Part shown: piece after piece, positions 9,071 to 18,052 of the stretch | Layout: each line of letters opens with the position of its first letter | How positions within the stretch are numbered: position 1 is the first letter of the stretch | Position numbers and translations under genes: made by a program | The notes under the pieces: generated by a model | Databases searched by the model: none | Seen by the model: the letters and a program-made list of their open reading frames with translations, nothing else | What the model was told of the DNA's origin: nothing | Assembly: GCA_963721585.1 (NCBI GenBank) | Contig: CAVRJN010000006.1 | Coordinates: 53,667 to 117,666, forward strand | Length of the DNA: 64,000 bases | DNA from: Bog-473 sp963721585 | GTDB taxonomy: Bacteria; Actinomycetota; Acidimicrobiia; Acidimicrobiales; RAAP-2 | Direction: 5' to 3'

Positions 9071-9688
9071 TCCGTGTTTCGATCCCTGTTGGGAGCGACG
9101 GGCACAAGTAACAGGTACCCGACCCTCAGAGGCTCCAAGCCCGGTTTCCGGTTAGCCCACCCAAGGAATTGGATCTGGGGGCCTTATGGGCAATGAGCGA
9201 ACAAATGGAACGTGGACATCGAGCCGGGACATGCACCCTGGGGTCCCTTGCCGAAGCCGGCGTCCGTGAAGTTGGCTGCCGGCGACACCCCAGGCGCCGG
9301 ACTGCCGCAGGTCACGTGGGCCAGCGCAGTTCGACCTCTGTCCCACGTGTCGATACGGAATCGCGGGCGCGACATCCAGGTGAAATCTCGGTCCCGAGGG
9401 ATGCGCCGCGGCGCCGTTGGGGCTAGAAGTGCGGTTGCGGATGGGTTCGAAAGGCGCGTCGGAAGGTTGCATGGTGAGACGTGAAGTTGGGCGCGGGCTT
9501 GCACCAGCCGACTCGGGAATCTTGCTCGCATCCCTTTCCCGTCTCGTCCTCCCGGAGGGACGGCTACCCATCTGGCGATTGGTCTGCGTCGTATGTGTCC
9601 GCCCCCGCAATCTGCGGGTCATTGCGTGGGTGATACTGGCTGGCTCGGGTGCCAGTGTCAGGCCGATGGCGGGACCCCTCAGGCCGGC
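9071..9688. other. Intergenic region between divergent genes
   Basis: About 620 bp between the start of the GH5-like gene and the flippase start. Open frames on both strands (for example 9152-9622 minus) have arginine/proline-rich, low-complexity translations with no recognisable domain, so I do not call them. A small CCGG-TTT-CCGG hairpin lies near 9141-9152, upstream of the minus-strand gene. Promoters for both genes should be here. Confidence 0.45.
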
Positions 9689-11141
9689 ATGACGGCCGTG
9701 CCGCCGAAGACAGGTTCCGAGGGAGAGCCCAGCGTGCCAGAGGTGGCCGCTGGTCTCGAGATGGCTGAAGGGGCGCTGATCGACACCGTCGCCCTTACGC
9801 CGACGGTCGGGCTGGTGACCGACCCCTGTGAGGACAGCTCGTTAGTTGGGGGGATCGTGGCAGCGGGTCCATTGGCCATTGGCGGAGTGGTGGCGAACCT
9901 GCTCAACATCCTTGGCACGGTCCTCATCGCCCGGCTGCTGACGAGCCACCAGTACGGCTCCGTAGCGCAGCTGCTCGGCCTCTTCTTCGTGCTCTCCATG
10001 GTCGGCTCGGCGCTGTTGGTCGGCGTCGTGCGCAGAATCGCCCAGCGAGCCGCGGAAGGACAGGAATCGTCGGCGCGTCTGTGGTGTCAGCGCCTGTATC
10101 GCCGCAGCCTGCTCGGGGTGGCCGCATGGTGCGTCTTCGCTATCGCACTGGATCAGCCGCTGTCCCGCGCACTGCGGATCCCAGGCGACGGGGCCGCCGC
10201 GCTGACTCTGATGGCCGGGGGAGTGTGGCTCCTGCTTTGCATCGACCGCGCCGTTCTTCAGGTCCACCGTCGCTATCGTGGCCTCGGCCAGAACTTGATC
10301 GTCGAGATCGGCGTGCGCACGGTCCTGATGCTCTCCTTCGCCGCGGCGGGCTTCGGGGTCGCCGGCTTTGCGGTTGCACTCCTGATCGGTGAGATCGCCG
10401 CATCCATGCACGCCCATATGATCGCTGAGCGCGGCGTGGAGCTCACCTGCCGACACCGACATCGAGCGGCAAACCGGATCCAGCGCACGCAACCTTTCCT
10501 ACGACCTGGCAGCGGCGCTGGTGGGGTTTGCGTTGATCGGTGTGCTTCAGAACGCCGACATCATCCTGATCGGGCGGCTACAGCCTTCGAGCTCGGGGTC
10601 CTATGCCGCGATCTCGGTGGCCAGCAAGGCGCTCGTATTCGGGGCCATTCTCCTGGGCAGCTACGTTCTGCCCGAGACGGCCATTCGTTGGCATCGGGGG
10701 GACCACGCACTGCGGCAGTTGGCCGTGACCCTGGTCTTCCTCGCCGCGCCGACGCTGTTGCTCCTGGTGGCCGCGCTGGTGGCTCCCAAGCAACTCCTCA
10801 CCATCTTCTTCGGAGCCCGGCTCAGCAGAGGCTCGCCAGCGTTTGCCACGCTGGTTGGAGCGATGGCATGCCTGGGGCTCACCGTCGTCTTGACGAATTA
10901 CCTCTTCGGAGCGGCCCGACGCTGGATCGTGGCGCTGCTCGCAGTCGGCGTGGTGGTGCTCCTCGTGCTGATCCACCTGGCCGGTGGCAACATCGTGGCC
11001 ACGGCGCGTGCCGAACTCGTCGTCCAGGGCGGCTTGGCCCTAATGGTGACTGTGGCGTTCGCTCTCATTCACGTGCGTTTTCACCGGAGTCGTCGGTCCG
11101 TGCAACTCGTGGCAAGCATCCAAGCTGTCAGCCCGAGTTGA
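9689..11141 (+). pseudogene. Polysaccharide flippase (Wzx/MATE-like), frameshifted
   Basis: Two adjoining frames encode one polytopic membrane protein of about 480 residues. The first (ATG 9689 to about 10440) carries roughly six hydrophobic segments starting GGIVAAGPLAIGGVVANLLN and LIARLLTSHQYGSVAQLL, typical of Wzx/polysaccharide-biosynthesis exporters. At about 10430-10445 the conserved reading moves forward one base. It resumes as SPADTDIERQTGSSARNLSYD and LVGFALIGVLQNADIILIGR with further helices up to 11141. Staying in the first frame gives an Arg/His-rich non-membrane tail to 11146, clearly spurious. The expected role is to flip lipid-linked oligosaccharides outward. No other stop or degeneration is seen, so a sequencing indel is as likely as a recent inactivating mutation. 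An upstream in-frame start at 9593 gives an odd cysteine-rich extension. Confidence 0.75.
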
Positions 11142-11197
11142 AATGACGGCCCACGCAGCCGAGGCACTTCATAGCGACCACCCCCTCCGAGCTTCGC

Positions 11198-12019
11198 TCA
11201 GTTAGCAATCGAATTCGCTCCCCAACGATCTGGCTCGTTTGACGACTCCTCGGTGAAATCGATAGACGGAATGCGTGTGAACCCCGTCGATGAGGCCACC
11301 TCATGCACACGGGATCGCAGCAGTTGCCGGGCAAATCTCAGGCCCTCCCGCAGGCTCGCCTTGGATGTACCGCTTTGACGACGTCCGAAAGTGAAGGGAA
11401 CTTCAAGGGCAGTGGACCACCAACCCTGTGCAAGGACATCGAGGAGGATCTTGAATCCTTGGGACTGCATCTCGGTCGTTGCGACGACGTCAGCCCTGAT
11501 CGCAAAAAAGCCGCTCAAGGGGTCTCTCACGCCTCTGGAACGTGGAATCGCGAGGTGAGCTGCACGCCGCGTCACATATGTAATAAGGCGTCGGGTCCTG
11601 CCGGACAAGCCTGACGCGGTTGCTCCCGGAACGAATCTACTTGCAATGACGACATCGGCGAGCCGAAGCTCCACGGCGGCGGCCAGGGTTGCCGCGAGCT
11701 CCGGTGGATGTTGAAGGTCGCCATCCATCACAACGAGAATGTCCCCGCTGGCCACGGCGAAACCGTCGAGTACCGCCCCACCAAGGCCTCCGGAGCGTTC
11801 TGCTGGCTGGCGGTGCACGAGTTCGATCGGCAAAGTCATCTGGAGCGACTGAATCCGACGAGGAGTGTCGTCGTCGCTGTCGTCCACGAATACGAGCTGC
11901 CACTTAGAGCATGCGTCGAGAGCACAAGCGATCCGCGTGGCGAGTTCATCGACGTTGCCTTGCTCATTGCGGGTTGGCACTATGACTGACACGGAAGTAG
12001 TGCTCAGCGAAGGATTCAC
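11198..12019 (-). CDS. Glycosyltransferase family 2, dolichyl/polyprenyl-phosphate mannose synthase-like
   Basis: 273 residues. A compact GT-A enzyme of the DPM1 type begins SVIVPTRNEQGNVDELATRI (about residue 10) and has the metal-binding motif VVMDGDLQHPPE at about 96. It has the following SRFVPGA and a C-terminal GRRQSGTSKASLREGLRFARQLL stretch typical of polyprenyl-phosphate glycosyltransferases. There is no C-terminal membrane anchor, so it should be peripheral on the cytoplasmic face, loading a sugar onto polyprenyl phosphate. That lipid-linked sugar is the usual donor for GT-C enzymes, so it may feed the PMT-like protein at 4341-6146; this link is inference. It ends about 55 bp from the flippase gene, convergent. 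Confidence 0.88.
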   Translation of the reverse strand: MNPSLSTTSVSVIVPTRNEQGNVDELATRIACALDACSKWQLVFVDDSDDDTPRRIQSLQMTLPIELVHRQPAERSGGLGGAVLDGFAVASGDILVVMDGDLQHPPELAATLAAAVELRLADVVIASRFVPGATASGLSGRTRRLITYVTRRAAHLAIPRSRGVRDPLSGFFAIRADVVATTEMQSQGFKILLDVLAQGWWSTALEVPFTFGRRQSGTSKASLREGLRFARQLLRSRVHEVASSTGFTRIPSIDFTEESSNEPDRWGANSIAN

Positions 12020-12321
12020 ATCGACACATCCAGACCAGACGGTTCAGCGGAGCCCTGCGGCGCACGCCTCCGAGCGTCCAACGTTTGGTAGTGACCGTCT
12101 AGCGAGCAACTGCTCGAGGACGGGTCGGTAGGAGAGTGGGTGGATCGAAGGCTGACGGCAGAGAATCGGGAGCCTTGATTCATCGCTTGTTCGAGTCTCG
12201 CCATACCGTGACGACAACCGTCTTTGGCCAACAGCTTCATGCCAGACTGCTCCTTGGTCGTTGCGTCCCAGCTTTGCCTGTTTTCGTAAGGCCGCGGAGT
12301 TGAGCAAACGGTAACCAGGGT
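12020..12321. other. Intergenic region upstream of the DPM1-like gene
   Basis: About 300 bp of moderate-GC sequence between the start at 12019 and the stop of the frameshifted gene at 12322. Nothing recognisable was found. Confidence 0.4.
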
Positions 12322-13248
12322 TCAGACAAGGAAGCAACGAGACGGCCCAGATGTTTGTGCAAATTCACCCAACAGTCCGCGCGAGTTAACCAAACGGTGT
12401 GAATCCGGGGCGAGATCGAGCGTCAAGTTCGCTGGGGAGACACTGTTCCAGCATCCGGAGTCTTTGGGTGTGGCGTATGAGGTACGGCTGAAGGAACGCG
12501 CCGTAGACCAGCCTATGAAGAGATCCGAGACCTCCTCGTTGCCGTCAATCCATCGCCGTGATCCGAAACCATGCTGAAGCAGCAGCTTTTGATGAGCGAT
12601 TTCCTGCCAGGTCCAACGACTGTCGGCGGTCCAGGAAGGCAGCGGATAAACGGTGCGATCTGCCAGCCCTGGTATGACGCGAAGGTTGGCCTTGACGGGC
12701 GGCTTGATAGAGGGCGCAGCCGAAAGAACGTGATTCTGAGCGATACCTAGGTGGTCACCAGTCTCCGTCGGGTACCGAGTATCCCGGCAACCTTCCTCGC
12801 CACTCTCTTTCGGTAGCGACTCTCGTCCCCGAAATCTGGTGCGACGTCCGCCACGCTGAAAGCGAAGAAGGGGTCATTGGCGTCATAGGAGGGCCATGAA
12901 CCGGCGCCTTGGATGTCGTCGAAGACTCCCCGGGACATCTGATGGGCCACAACGACGGCTCGCCCGATGGCCTCTTCTAACGTCTGGCAATCAGATGTCG
13001 ATGCTTCGACCGTGGCCCAGTCGATCTCGTATTGCACGGATCCGCCGCGACCCACCGCCCCCGCTGCGTTCTCGAGCATCAAATGCTCAAGAAATTTCGC
13101 GCGCCAGATCGAGTGATCCGTTGGCAACGGAAGTGGTTATGGAAGCCGATTCCGGTGAGAACCGGGATTGTTGAGCGAGAACCGGAGGGCCAGGTCGAAA
13201 TTCAGATGGAGGGTCCTTGGGCAGTCGTGCTGTCGTCGAGAATCTCAT
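12322..13248 (-). pseudogene. Unrecognised protein gene broken by two compensating frameshifts
   Basis: Three collinear minus-strand segments together look like one gene of about 305 codons. Segment 1, from ATG 13248, reads MRFSTTARLPKDPPSEFRPG and stops at 13087. Segment 2, in another frame (about 13095-12800), contains ENAAGAVGRGGSVQYEIDWA and ANDPFFAFSVADVAPDFGDE. Segment 3 returns to the first frame and runs about 150 codons without a stop to a TGA at 12322, containing RYPTETGDHLGIAQNHV, SWTADSRWTWQEIAHQKLLL and WIDGNEEVSDLFIGWSTA. Segment 3 has no usable start codon near its beginning, so standard ORF finders miss it. The composition is protein-like with genome-like codon third positions. 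I recognise no family. A simpler reading is a stand-alone 126-residue protein at 12747-13127 (TTG start). Confidence 0.4.
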
Positions 13249-13325
13249 TCGGGAGTGCAAGGCGCTTTCACCATTTTCAGTGCTTGCAGACCGAGGCCGG
13301 CTGCAAGCGGTTCGAGGTGGACTCG

Positions 13326-13862
13326 TTAGCCGCTTCCAGGTTCGCCGGAGGAATGATCGATTTGCGTCATTCCTCGCTCGCTCGCCGGAGTCAACATGGA
13401 GTTCAATGCACCCAGTTCCTTGACGAGCTCGTTGTTCACCGTAGTGAAGCCAGCAATCGCTGACTGCAATTCCTGGGCAGTCTTTGTGGACAGAAACGCG
13501 GCTTCTTGCGCCTGTCGACGGATCTCGATGGCTTCCTGGGTTGCTTCAGTGAGGATCGCTTTGGCCTTGTACTCCGCTGCGCAGAGAATCTCATGAATCT
13601 GCAACTCGAGCCTCGATAAGGATTCTTCGGAAAAGCGCTGTGCTTCGACAAAGAGACGACCGATCTCGGATTCCGTCACTTCGACGTTCGCAGCGCTTAG
13701 CTGAGAGTTTGCGGCTTCGAGGCGGCGCTGCAGAGTTTCAATGGTTGTGGCGATCGATTGCAACTCAGGATTTGTCCACTCAACACCAGTTCCAGCGGTT
13801 TGAGCCGCTTCCGCGGCGTGGTCACCGTCTGGCTGATTTAGAAGATCGAAGGCGTCCGACAT
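13326..13862 (-). CDS. Coiled-coil protein, DivIVA-like
   Basis: 178 residues from the ATG at 13862 (MSDAFDLLNQPDGDH); an upstream ATG at 13964 would add a cysteine-rich, unlikely extension. Residues about 40-150 form a long predicted coiled coil (IETLQRRLEAANSQLSAAN, EAQRFSEESLSRLELQIHEI) with an Ala/Glu-rich heptad stretch (AKAILTEATQEAIEIRRQAQ). This resembles the C-terminal coiled coil of DivIVA/Wag31-type polar scaffold proteins, which recruit cell-wall and envelope machinery. The characteristic N-terminal DivIVA membrane-binding segment is not evident, so the family call is tentative. It has no signal peptide and no membrane segment. Leader-element copy B lies about 130 nt upstream, which suggests co-regulation with the PMT-like gene. 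Confidence 0.65.
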   Translation of the reverse strand: MSDAFDLLNQPDGDHAAEAAQTAGTGVEWTNPELQSIATTIETLQRRLEAANSQLSAANVEVTESEIGRLFVEAQRFSEESLSRLELQIHEILCAAEYKAKAILTEATQEAIEIRRQAQEAAFLSTKTAQELQSAIAGFTTVNNELVKELGALNSMLTPASERGMTQIDHSSGEPGSG

Positions 13863-14194
13863 GATTGCGTCCGGGTCAAGTTCTCTTAGAGCGTCTGAGT
13901 AAATATCGTTGCGCACTCGGGGACAGCAAGCACCGAATCGATTGGTTTGGTGCTCATTCCCCAAGTCTTACCCGCATCCCTTCGGGACGGACAAGTCAGA
14001 ATTCGAAGGTTTGCCTGCCGTTCATCCTTGCGTAACGCGGGATACGCCCACTTCACTTTCCAGATTCCGGTCGGGCACAGGAATCCGTCATGCTCGTGGA
14101 CCCCGCCTCATCCTGCCTTGGGATCGGCTCTGCTGCAGGTAGAGTCAGCAACTCATCCTTCCGATGACCCACCGAGCCCCAGCGCACTGAAACA
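13863..14194. other. Divergent intergenic region carrying leader element copy B
   Basis: About 330 bp between the coiled-coil gene (minus) and the DUF2510-like gene (plus). It contains the conserved element at 13992-14056; no coding frame is supported. Confidence 0.5.
13992..14056 (-). promoter_or_regulatory. Conserved 65-nt leader element (copy B), candidate structured RNA or regulator site
   Basis: Minus-strand reading GUGAAGUGGGCG ... CCCGCGUUACGC ... AUGAACGGCAGGCAAACC UUCGAAU ... GACUUG; near-identical core to copy A at 6399-6464, differing by one A in the A-run. It is followed on the minus strand by a small UCCC-GAAG-GGA hairpin. It starts about 130 nt upstream of the ATG at 13862. Confidence 0.5.
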
Positions 14195-15232
14195 GTGGAC
14201 ACCACCACCAACTGGAAACCCGATCCTTTCGGGGTTCATGAACTCCGATTCTTCTCGGCAGATGGCAAGCCCACCCTCCTCGTCATGGATGATGGCAAGA
14301 GGTCCTACGACAAACCTCCAACAATTCAGACTGAGGGCCCCACAAAAGTGGATCAACCCGGGTCGGATGTGATGCCGCCGCAGCAGTTCATTCCCGCGCA
14401 GACCCAACCGCCAGATCCCGCCGGCCTAGCGGCAGTGCCCCCGCCTCCGGAGGAGGCCGGACAAGCTCGCGACCATGAACCTCCGAGAGACGAGAGCCAA
14501 ACCGAGTCGGATCTGATGCCGCCGCAGCAGTTCATTCCCACGCAGAGCCAACCGCCTGCTCCCGACGGCCTAGCGGTACCCGAACCCATGACCCAGCCAA
14601 CACCGCCCGAGCCGAGTCAAGAGCAGGTTACAGCCCCCATTCCGGGTCCAACGGGTGTCGTGCGTGAGGAGCCCGTCTCCGTCGCCGACCCGGCGCCACC
14701 ATCAGATCAATTCTCGCGACGGGCCACTGACGATGTGAGAGAGCGCAACCAGGAACCCATGAGCCATGCGTTGAAGGTCGCCTATGGCGTCGTGTGTGGC
14801 GTGCTGGCTCTCAGTGCTCTTGGTGTGCTGTTCGTCCGCCTCCATCACTCGGATGGCGCGCACCCGACACGAGCATCAGCCCCAACAACGACGACAACAT
14901 CCATGCCCGCGAAGGATCCAAATACCGTCGTTCTGCCATCGAGGCTGAGTCCCAGTGCAGAGGTCGCAGCCGACGACTTGGTGACGAGCTGGTCGATGAA
15001 CAATCGATTGGGAGCACTGGCGGTGGCGACACCGTCGGCGGCTACAACAATTTTCAGCGCGACCTACGCCAGTGGAATGGCCATCAGTCGAGGGTGCAGC
15101 ACGTCCTTCTCACCGATTGTCTGCACGTTTGGGCCACCCGGCGGTGCGTCGCCGACCGATCCGATCTATCAGATCAGGGTTTCCCAGGCTGCGGGTGGTT
15201 GGTACGTCAGCTCCGTAAGAATTGAGAACTGA
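14195..15232 (+). CDS. Single-pass membrane protein with DUF2510-like N-terminal domain
   Basis: 345 residues, GTG start. Residues about 6-40 (WKPDPFGVHELRFFSADGKP) match the short DUF2510-type motif common at the N-terminus of actinobacterial membrane proteins. A proline/glutamine-rich cytoplasmic linker contains a 48-residue internal duplication: MPPQQFIPAQTQPP and MPPQQFIPTQSQPP, encoded at 14372 and 14516, 144 bp apart. One membrane helix (VAYGVVCGVLALSALGVLFV) lies at about 191-210. The extracytoplasmic part is about 120 residues, with two cysteines (GCSTSFSPIVC) that could form a disulfide. The function is unknown; the layout suggests an envelope-associated sensor or scaffold. Confidence 0.75.
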   Translation: MDTTTNWKPDPFGVHELRFFSADGKPTLLVMDDGKRSYDKPPTIQTEGPTKVDQPGSDVMPPQQFIPAQTQPPDPAGLAAVPPPPEEAGQARDHEPPRDESQTESDLMPPQQFIPTQSQPPAPDGLAVPEPMTQPTPPEPSQEQVTAPIPGPTGVVREEPVSVADPAPPSDQFSRRATDDVRERNQEPMSHALKVAYGVVCGVLALSALGVLFVRLHHSDGAHPTRASAPTTTTTSMPAKDPNTVVLPSRLSPSAEVAADDLVTSWSMNNRLGALAVATPSAATTIFSATYASGMAISRGCSTSFSPIVCTFGPPGGASPTDPIYQIRVSQAAGGWYVSSVRIEN

Positions 15233-15284
15233 GTTCATGGAAAGCGTGGAAAACATCCTCCGTCCTGATGGCTCAGGTTTTGAC

Positions 15285-15929
15285 TCAGTCTCTTGGATTC
15301 TGGAGACTTGCCAATCTCGCGTCCAGCTCGTCGAAGAAGTTGTAGTCGCGACGCAACGGCGATGGGGTTGTCTCGGCGGGCGCAGCGGAGTCCACCAGCA
15401 CGGACCGAGCAAGCGACCCACTTGAAGGTTCGCCCATCACATCGGCACTCGCCACCACCGGTGAGTCGGATGCTGGCGCTGAGTCCAAGACGCTCACGGG
15501 TGAGGTATCGGCCTCACCGGCCTCAACGCCCGGAACGGACGGGCAGTTAATGCCAAGGGTGTTTGCTCGCGTGGTTTGCCCGTCAAACTCAATGTCCCCC
15601 GACGAAGGAATGCGAGGTGTCTCGACAGCAGGGGAGCCATCGCCGACGACAGGTTGTCCGGCGGGAATTTGAAAGCACTCGAGCTGCTCGTCGATTGGAA
15701 TCGAGCGGCTTGATTCATCGTGTCTTGCTGACCGGATCTTTCGCGAGAGCAGGTCCTGCCCCTCGGTGAGGATGTGCAGCACATCGATCAGCTGGGGAAT
15801 CAGGCCTACAGGAAAGCCGCCAGACGTGTCTTGAGCTCGTGTCCCACTTCGAGGGTCGATGGCGGCGTGGACGCTTGTAACCAACTCGCTCGACGGGATT
15901 GTGGTCGGGTAGGCGGAGGAGGAGTACAT
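15285..15929 (-). CDS. Hypothetical Pro/Ser-rich cytoplasmic protein
   Basis: 214 residues from the ATG at 15929 (MYSSSAYPTTIPSSELV); the longer form from 15998 adds a hydrophobic but atypical 23-residue leader. There is no recognisable domain. Residues about 20-70 may be helical (FPVGLIPQLIDVLHILTEGQ). The middle is acidic and Pro/Ser-rich, and the C-terminus ends DYNFFDELDARLASLQNPRD. That ending resembles the VDERLEALMQ helix of the partial protein at the left edge, hinting at a shared interaction module. It is divergent from the sortase gene at 16333. Confidence 0.5.
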   Translation of the reverse strand: MYSSSAYPTTIPSSELVTSVHAAIDPRSGTRAQDTSGGFPVGLIPQLIDVLHILTEGQDLLSRKIRSARHDESSRSIPIDEQLECFQIPAGQPVVGDGSPAVETPRIPSSGDIEFDGQTTRANTLGINCPSVPGVEAGEADTSPVSVLDSAPASDSPVVASADVMGEPSSGSLARSVLVDSAAPAETTPSPLRRDYNFFDELDARLASLQNPRD

Positions 15930-16332
15930 GGGAGAACCATTCAGTATCAGAGACGATATGAATGAACCATACGTGACGAGTGTGAAACAAAGCAGCAAAT
16001 TCTGGGTGTGGTCCCGACCGCGATCCTACCGTCGTCTCCGTCTTCTCTCGCTCACGCCGCGCCTCGGTCGGTTCTCAGGATGCTGGGCATCCGTAGCGAC
16101 AGCGTGACCGTTGAGCGGGCATGTGCCGTACCCCGCCGGTCGTAGCAGTCGTGCGATCTCTCCAGGCGGCCGGAGGACGTAGGGCTTTCGAAAAGGAATG
16201 GGCGATGCGGAGTTGGCATCATTGCTGGCCTATGCTTCCCCGGGTGATCGGTAGCCGAGCGGCCAGCAGTGTGGCGCGGCCAGCAAATCCAACCTCAACC
16301 TGAGTCGGGCACTTCGTGAAGGCCTCAGCGCT
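15930..16332. other. Divergent intergenic region upstream of the sortase gene
   Basis: About 400 bp holding the promoters of the divergent hypothetical and sortase genes. There is no copy of the leader element and no clear terminator or RNA gene. Confidence 0.4.
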
Positions 16333-17841
16333 GTGACCACCTGGAGCGACGCTCGGATCGATGCTTGGGTGCTGTGCGCGGAGTTCGTCGAGCGAATTGT
16401 TTCCGAAGCTTGCGCTGAAGCGGCGGAAGACTCCGAAGACGTTTCCGGGGTGGATTGGGATGCAATCTGGCGGGCCGGCGACGGCGCGCCTTCCGACGAA
16501 GCGGCAATCGGCAGAATTGTCCGAGCGGCCTCTGATGCAGCTCAGGCAATCTCGGGACATCAACGCATTGCGCCGCCGCCCTCAATAGCTCGCCCCCCTG
16601 GCGCCGGGGTGTTGGATGCGCCCCTCTTTGCCGGCACCACTGAGGTCGGTCAAGACACCGCCGTGGCGGCCGAGCATTTCGCTGACCCGATCCATGAGGG
16701 CGTGGTCGTCACCGAAGCACCGGCAACCCCACCTGACGAAGTGCAGGCTCCGGTGGACCTCGCGTCGTCGATCGAGGAGCCGTTGACTGCGCCATTCGCT
16801 GAGTCGGTAGCCGTCGATGTCACGACATTGCAGCGGCAGGAACTGCCGACCGCCCAGGTTGGAGTCATCGAGTCAGAACCGCCGCCATTGATCGTCCTCC
16901 CCGCGCTGAGCGACGAATCCGATCTCGGAGCTGAAGCGGCGGTCTTGAACGGGAAAGCTCATGCGGGCTCACTGTGGTATCACGTGTTTACTTGGACCGC
17001 GTGTGTGGGCGCCATCATCTTGCTGTTCCTGGCGTGGCAGCTCTGGGGTACATCCATTTCTCAGCACCACGCTCAGAGCCAACTCAAGTCGCAGTTCGAA
17101 GCTCTCGAAGCGCAACATTCCGGAAAGCCACACGGCTCCAAATCGGCGTCCCTGATCTCGGCGACGACAAGAGTGTCCGCTCCTGCCAACGGGTCGGTGG
17201 TCGCGGAGATCCAGATCCCGGCGATCGGCGTGGACCAGTACGTCGTCGAAGGCACCACGGAGTCCGATCTGTCGAAAGGGCCAGGGCACTACGTCGGAAC
17301 CGCGGTGCCCGGACAAGCGGGCAACGTCGCCATCGCGGGTCACCGAACGACGAACGGGGCGCCGTTCAACGGTTTGGGCCATCTCGTTCCGGGAGACCGG
17401 ATCATTCTCACCACTGTGTACGGTCAGAAGTTCACCTATGTGGTGTCGGGTACCCCCCAGGCCGTCTCACCCAGCGACGTAGGAGTTCTCAACTACTTCG
17501 GGGACAACAGGGTCACGCTCACTACCTGCAACCCGGAGTTCTCCTCGACCCAACGACTGGTGGTCGTCGGGAAGCTCAACCAGCCTGGTGCAGGTCCCGA
17601 GGTGGCACCCAAAGACCTCTCCTACCACCTGGCCAATCCGGCCACCGCCAGCTGGAACTGGTCACTGCTCCCAGCAGTGGGAGTCGAGGTATGTCTGCTT
17701 GTTCTCCTCGCCCTCTCTTTCCGGAGGTTTGGCACTTGGTTCGCGGGAATCGGAAAGTGGTTCGTCCTCGTTCCGTTGTGGGCGGCCGGCCTGTATCTGC
17801 TGTTCAGCACGCTGACCGGTTTCTTCCCTGCCGCTCTGTGA
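16333..17841 (+). CDS. Class E-like sortase with long cytoplasmic N-terminus and two C-terminal membrane helices
   Basis: 502 residues, GTG start. Residues 1-210 are acidic, Pro/Ala-rich and cytoplasmic. A membrane helix lies at about 214-236. The extracytoplasmic sortase domain spans about 290-415 and shows the full catalytic set: His337 in AIAGHRTTNG, Cys399 in TLTTCNPEFS and Arg408 in TQRLVVVGKL. The TLTTC signature and the actinobacterial setting fit class E enzymes, which cut LAxTG signals and attach proteins to peptidoglycan. Two further helices follow (450-470 and 477-500), giving more membrane passes than a standard SrtE, which has one. Candidate substrates in this window are the LANTG protein at 22202 and the PstS-like proteins at 28811 and 30532. 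Confidence 0.9.
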   Translation: MTTWSDARIDAWVLCAEFVERIVSEACAEAAEDSEDVSGVDWDAIWRAGDGAPSDEAAIGRIVRAASDAAQAISGHQRIAPPPSIARPPGAGVLDAPLFAGTTEVGQDTAVAAEHFADPIHEGVVVTEAPATPPDEVQAPVDLASSIEEPLTAPFAESVAVDVTTLQRQELPTAQVGVIESEPPPLIVLPALSDESDLGAEAAVLNGKAHAGSLWYHVFTWTACVGAIILLFLAWQLWGTSISQHHAQSQLKSQFEALEAQHSGKPHGSKSASLISATTRVSAPANGSVVAEIQIPAIGVDQYVVEGTTESDLSKGPGHYVGTAVPGQAGNVAIAGHRTTNGAPFNGLGHLVPGDRIILTTVYGQKFTYVVSGTPQAVSPSDVGVLNYFGDNRVTLTTCNPEFSSTQRLVVVGKLNQPGAGPEVAPKDLSYHLANPATASWNWSLLPAVGVEVCLLVLLALSFRRFGTWFAGIGKWFVLVPLWAAGLYLLFSTLTGFFPAAL

Positions 17842-18052
17842 CGGCTTACTTCAACGGATCGCCGAGCAACCTTTTGAGGCCCGCTTCGCCCGTCTGGGGC
17901 GTTGCACCCAGGAGCTGCGACCCCAGCCTCTCCCTCAGGGGGCGGCCGGGCAGCGACATTCACCAACCGTCCAGCTTTCGCCCGACGGCTTCACAACCCC
18001 GTGCCCGCGGCGCGGCAGAGCCGATTGAGATACTCACGCCGCGTCACTCGGT

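Noticed and set aside
9152..9622. 156-codon open frame on the minus strand in the gap before the flippase
   Set aside because: Arg/Pro/Ser-rich low-complexity translation, no domain, no ribosome binding site.
6399..14056. Calling the repeated leader element a c-di-GMP-I (GEMM) riboswitch
   Set aside because: Only the GGCAAACC half resembles the consensus; the ACGCAAAGCC half and the second hairpin were not found, so I left it unnamed.
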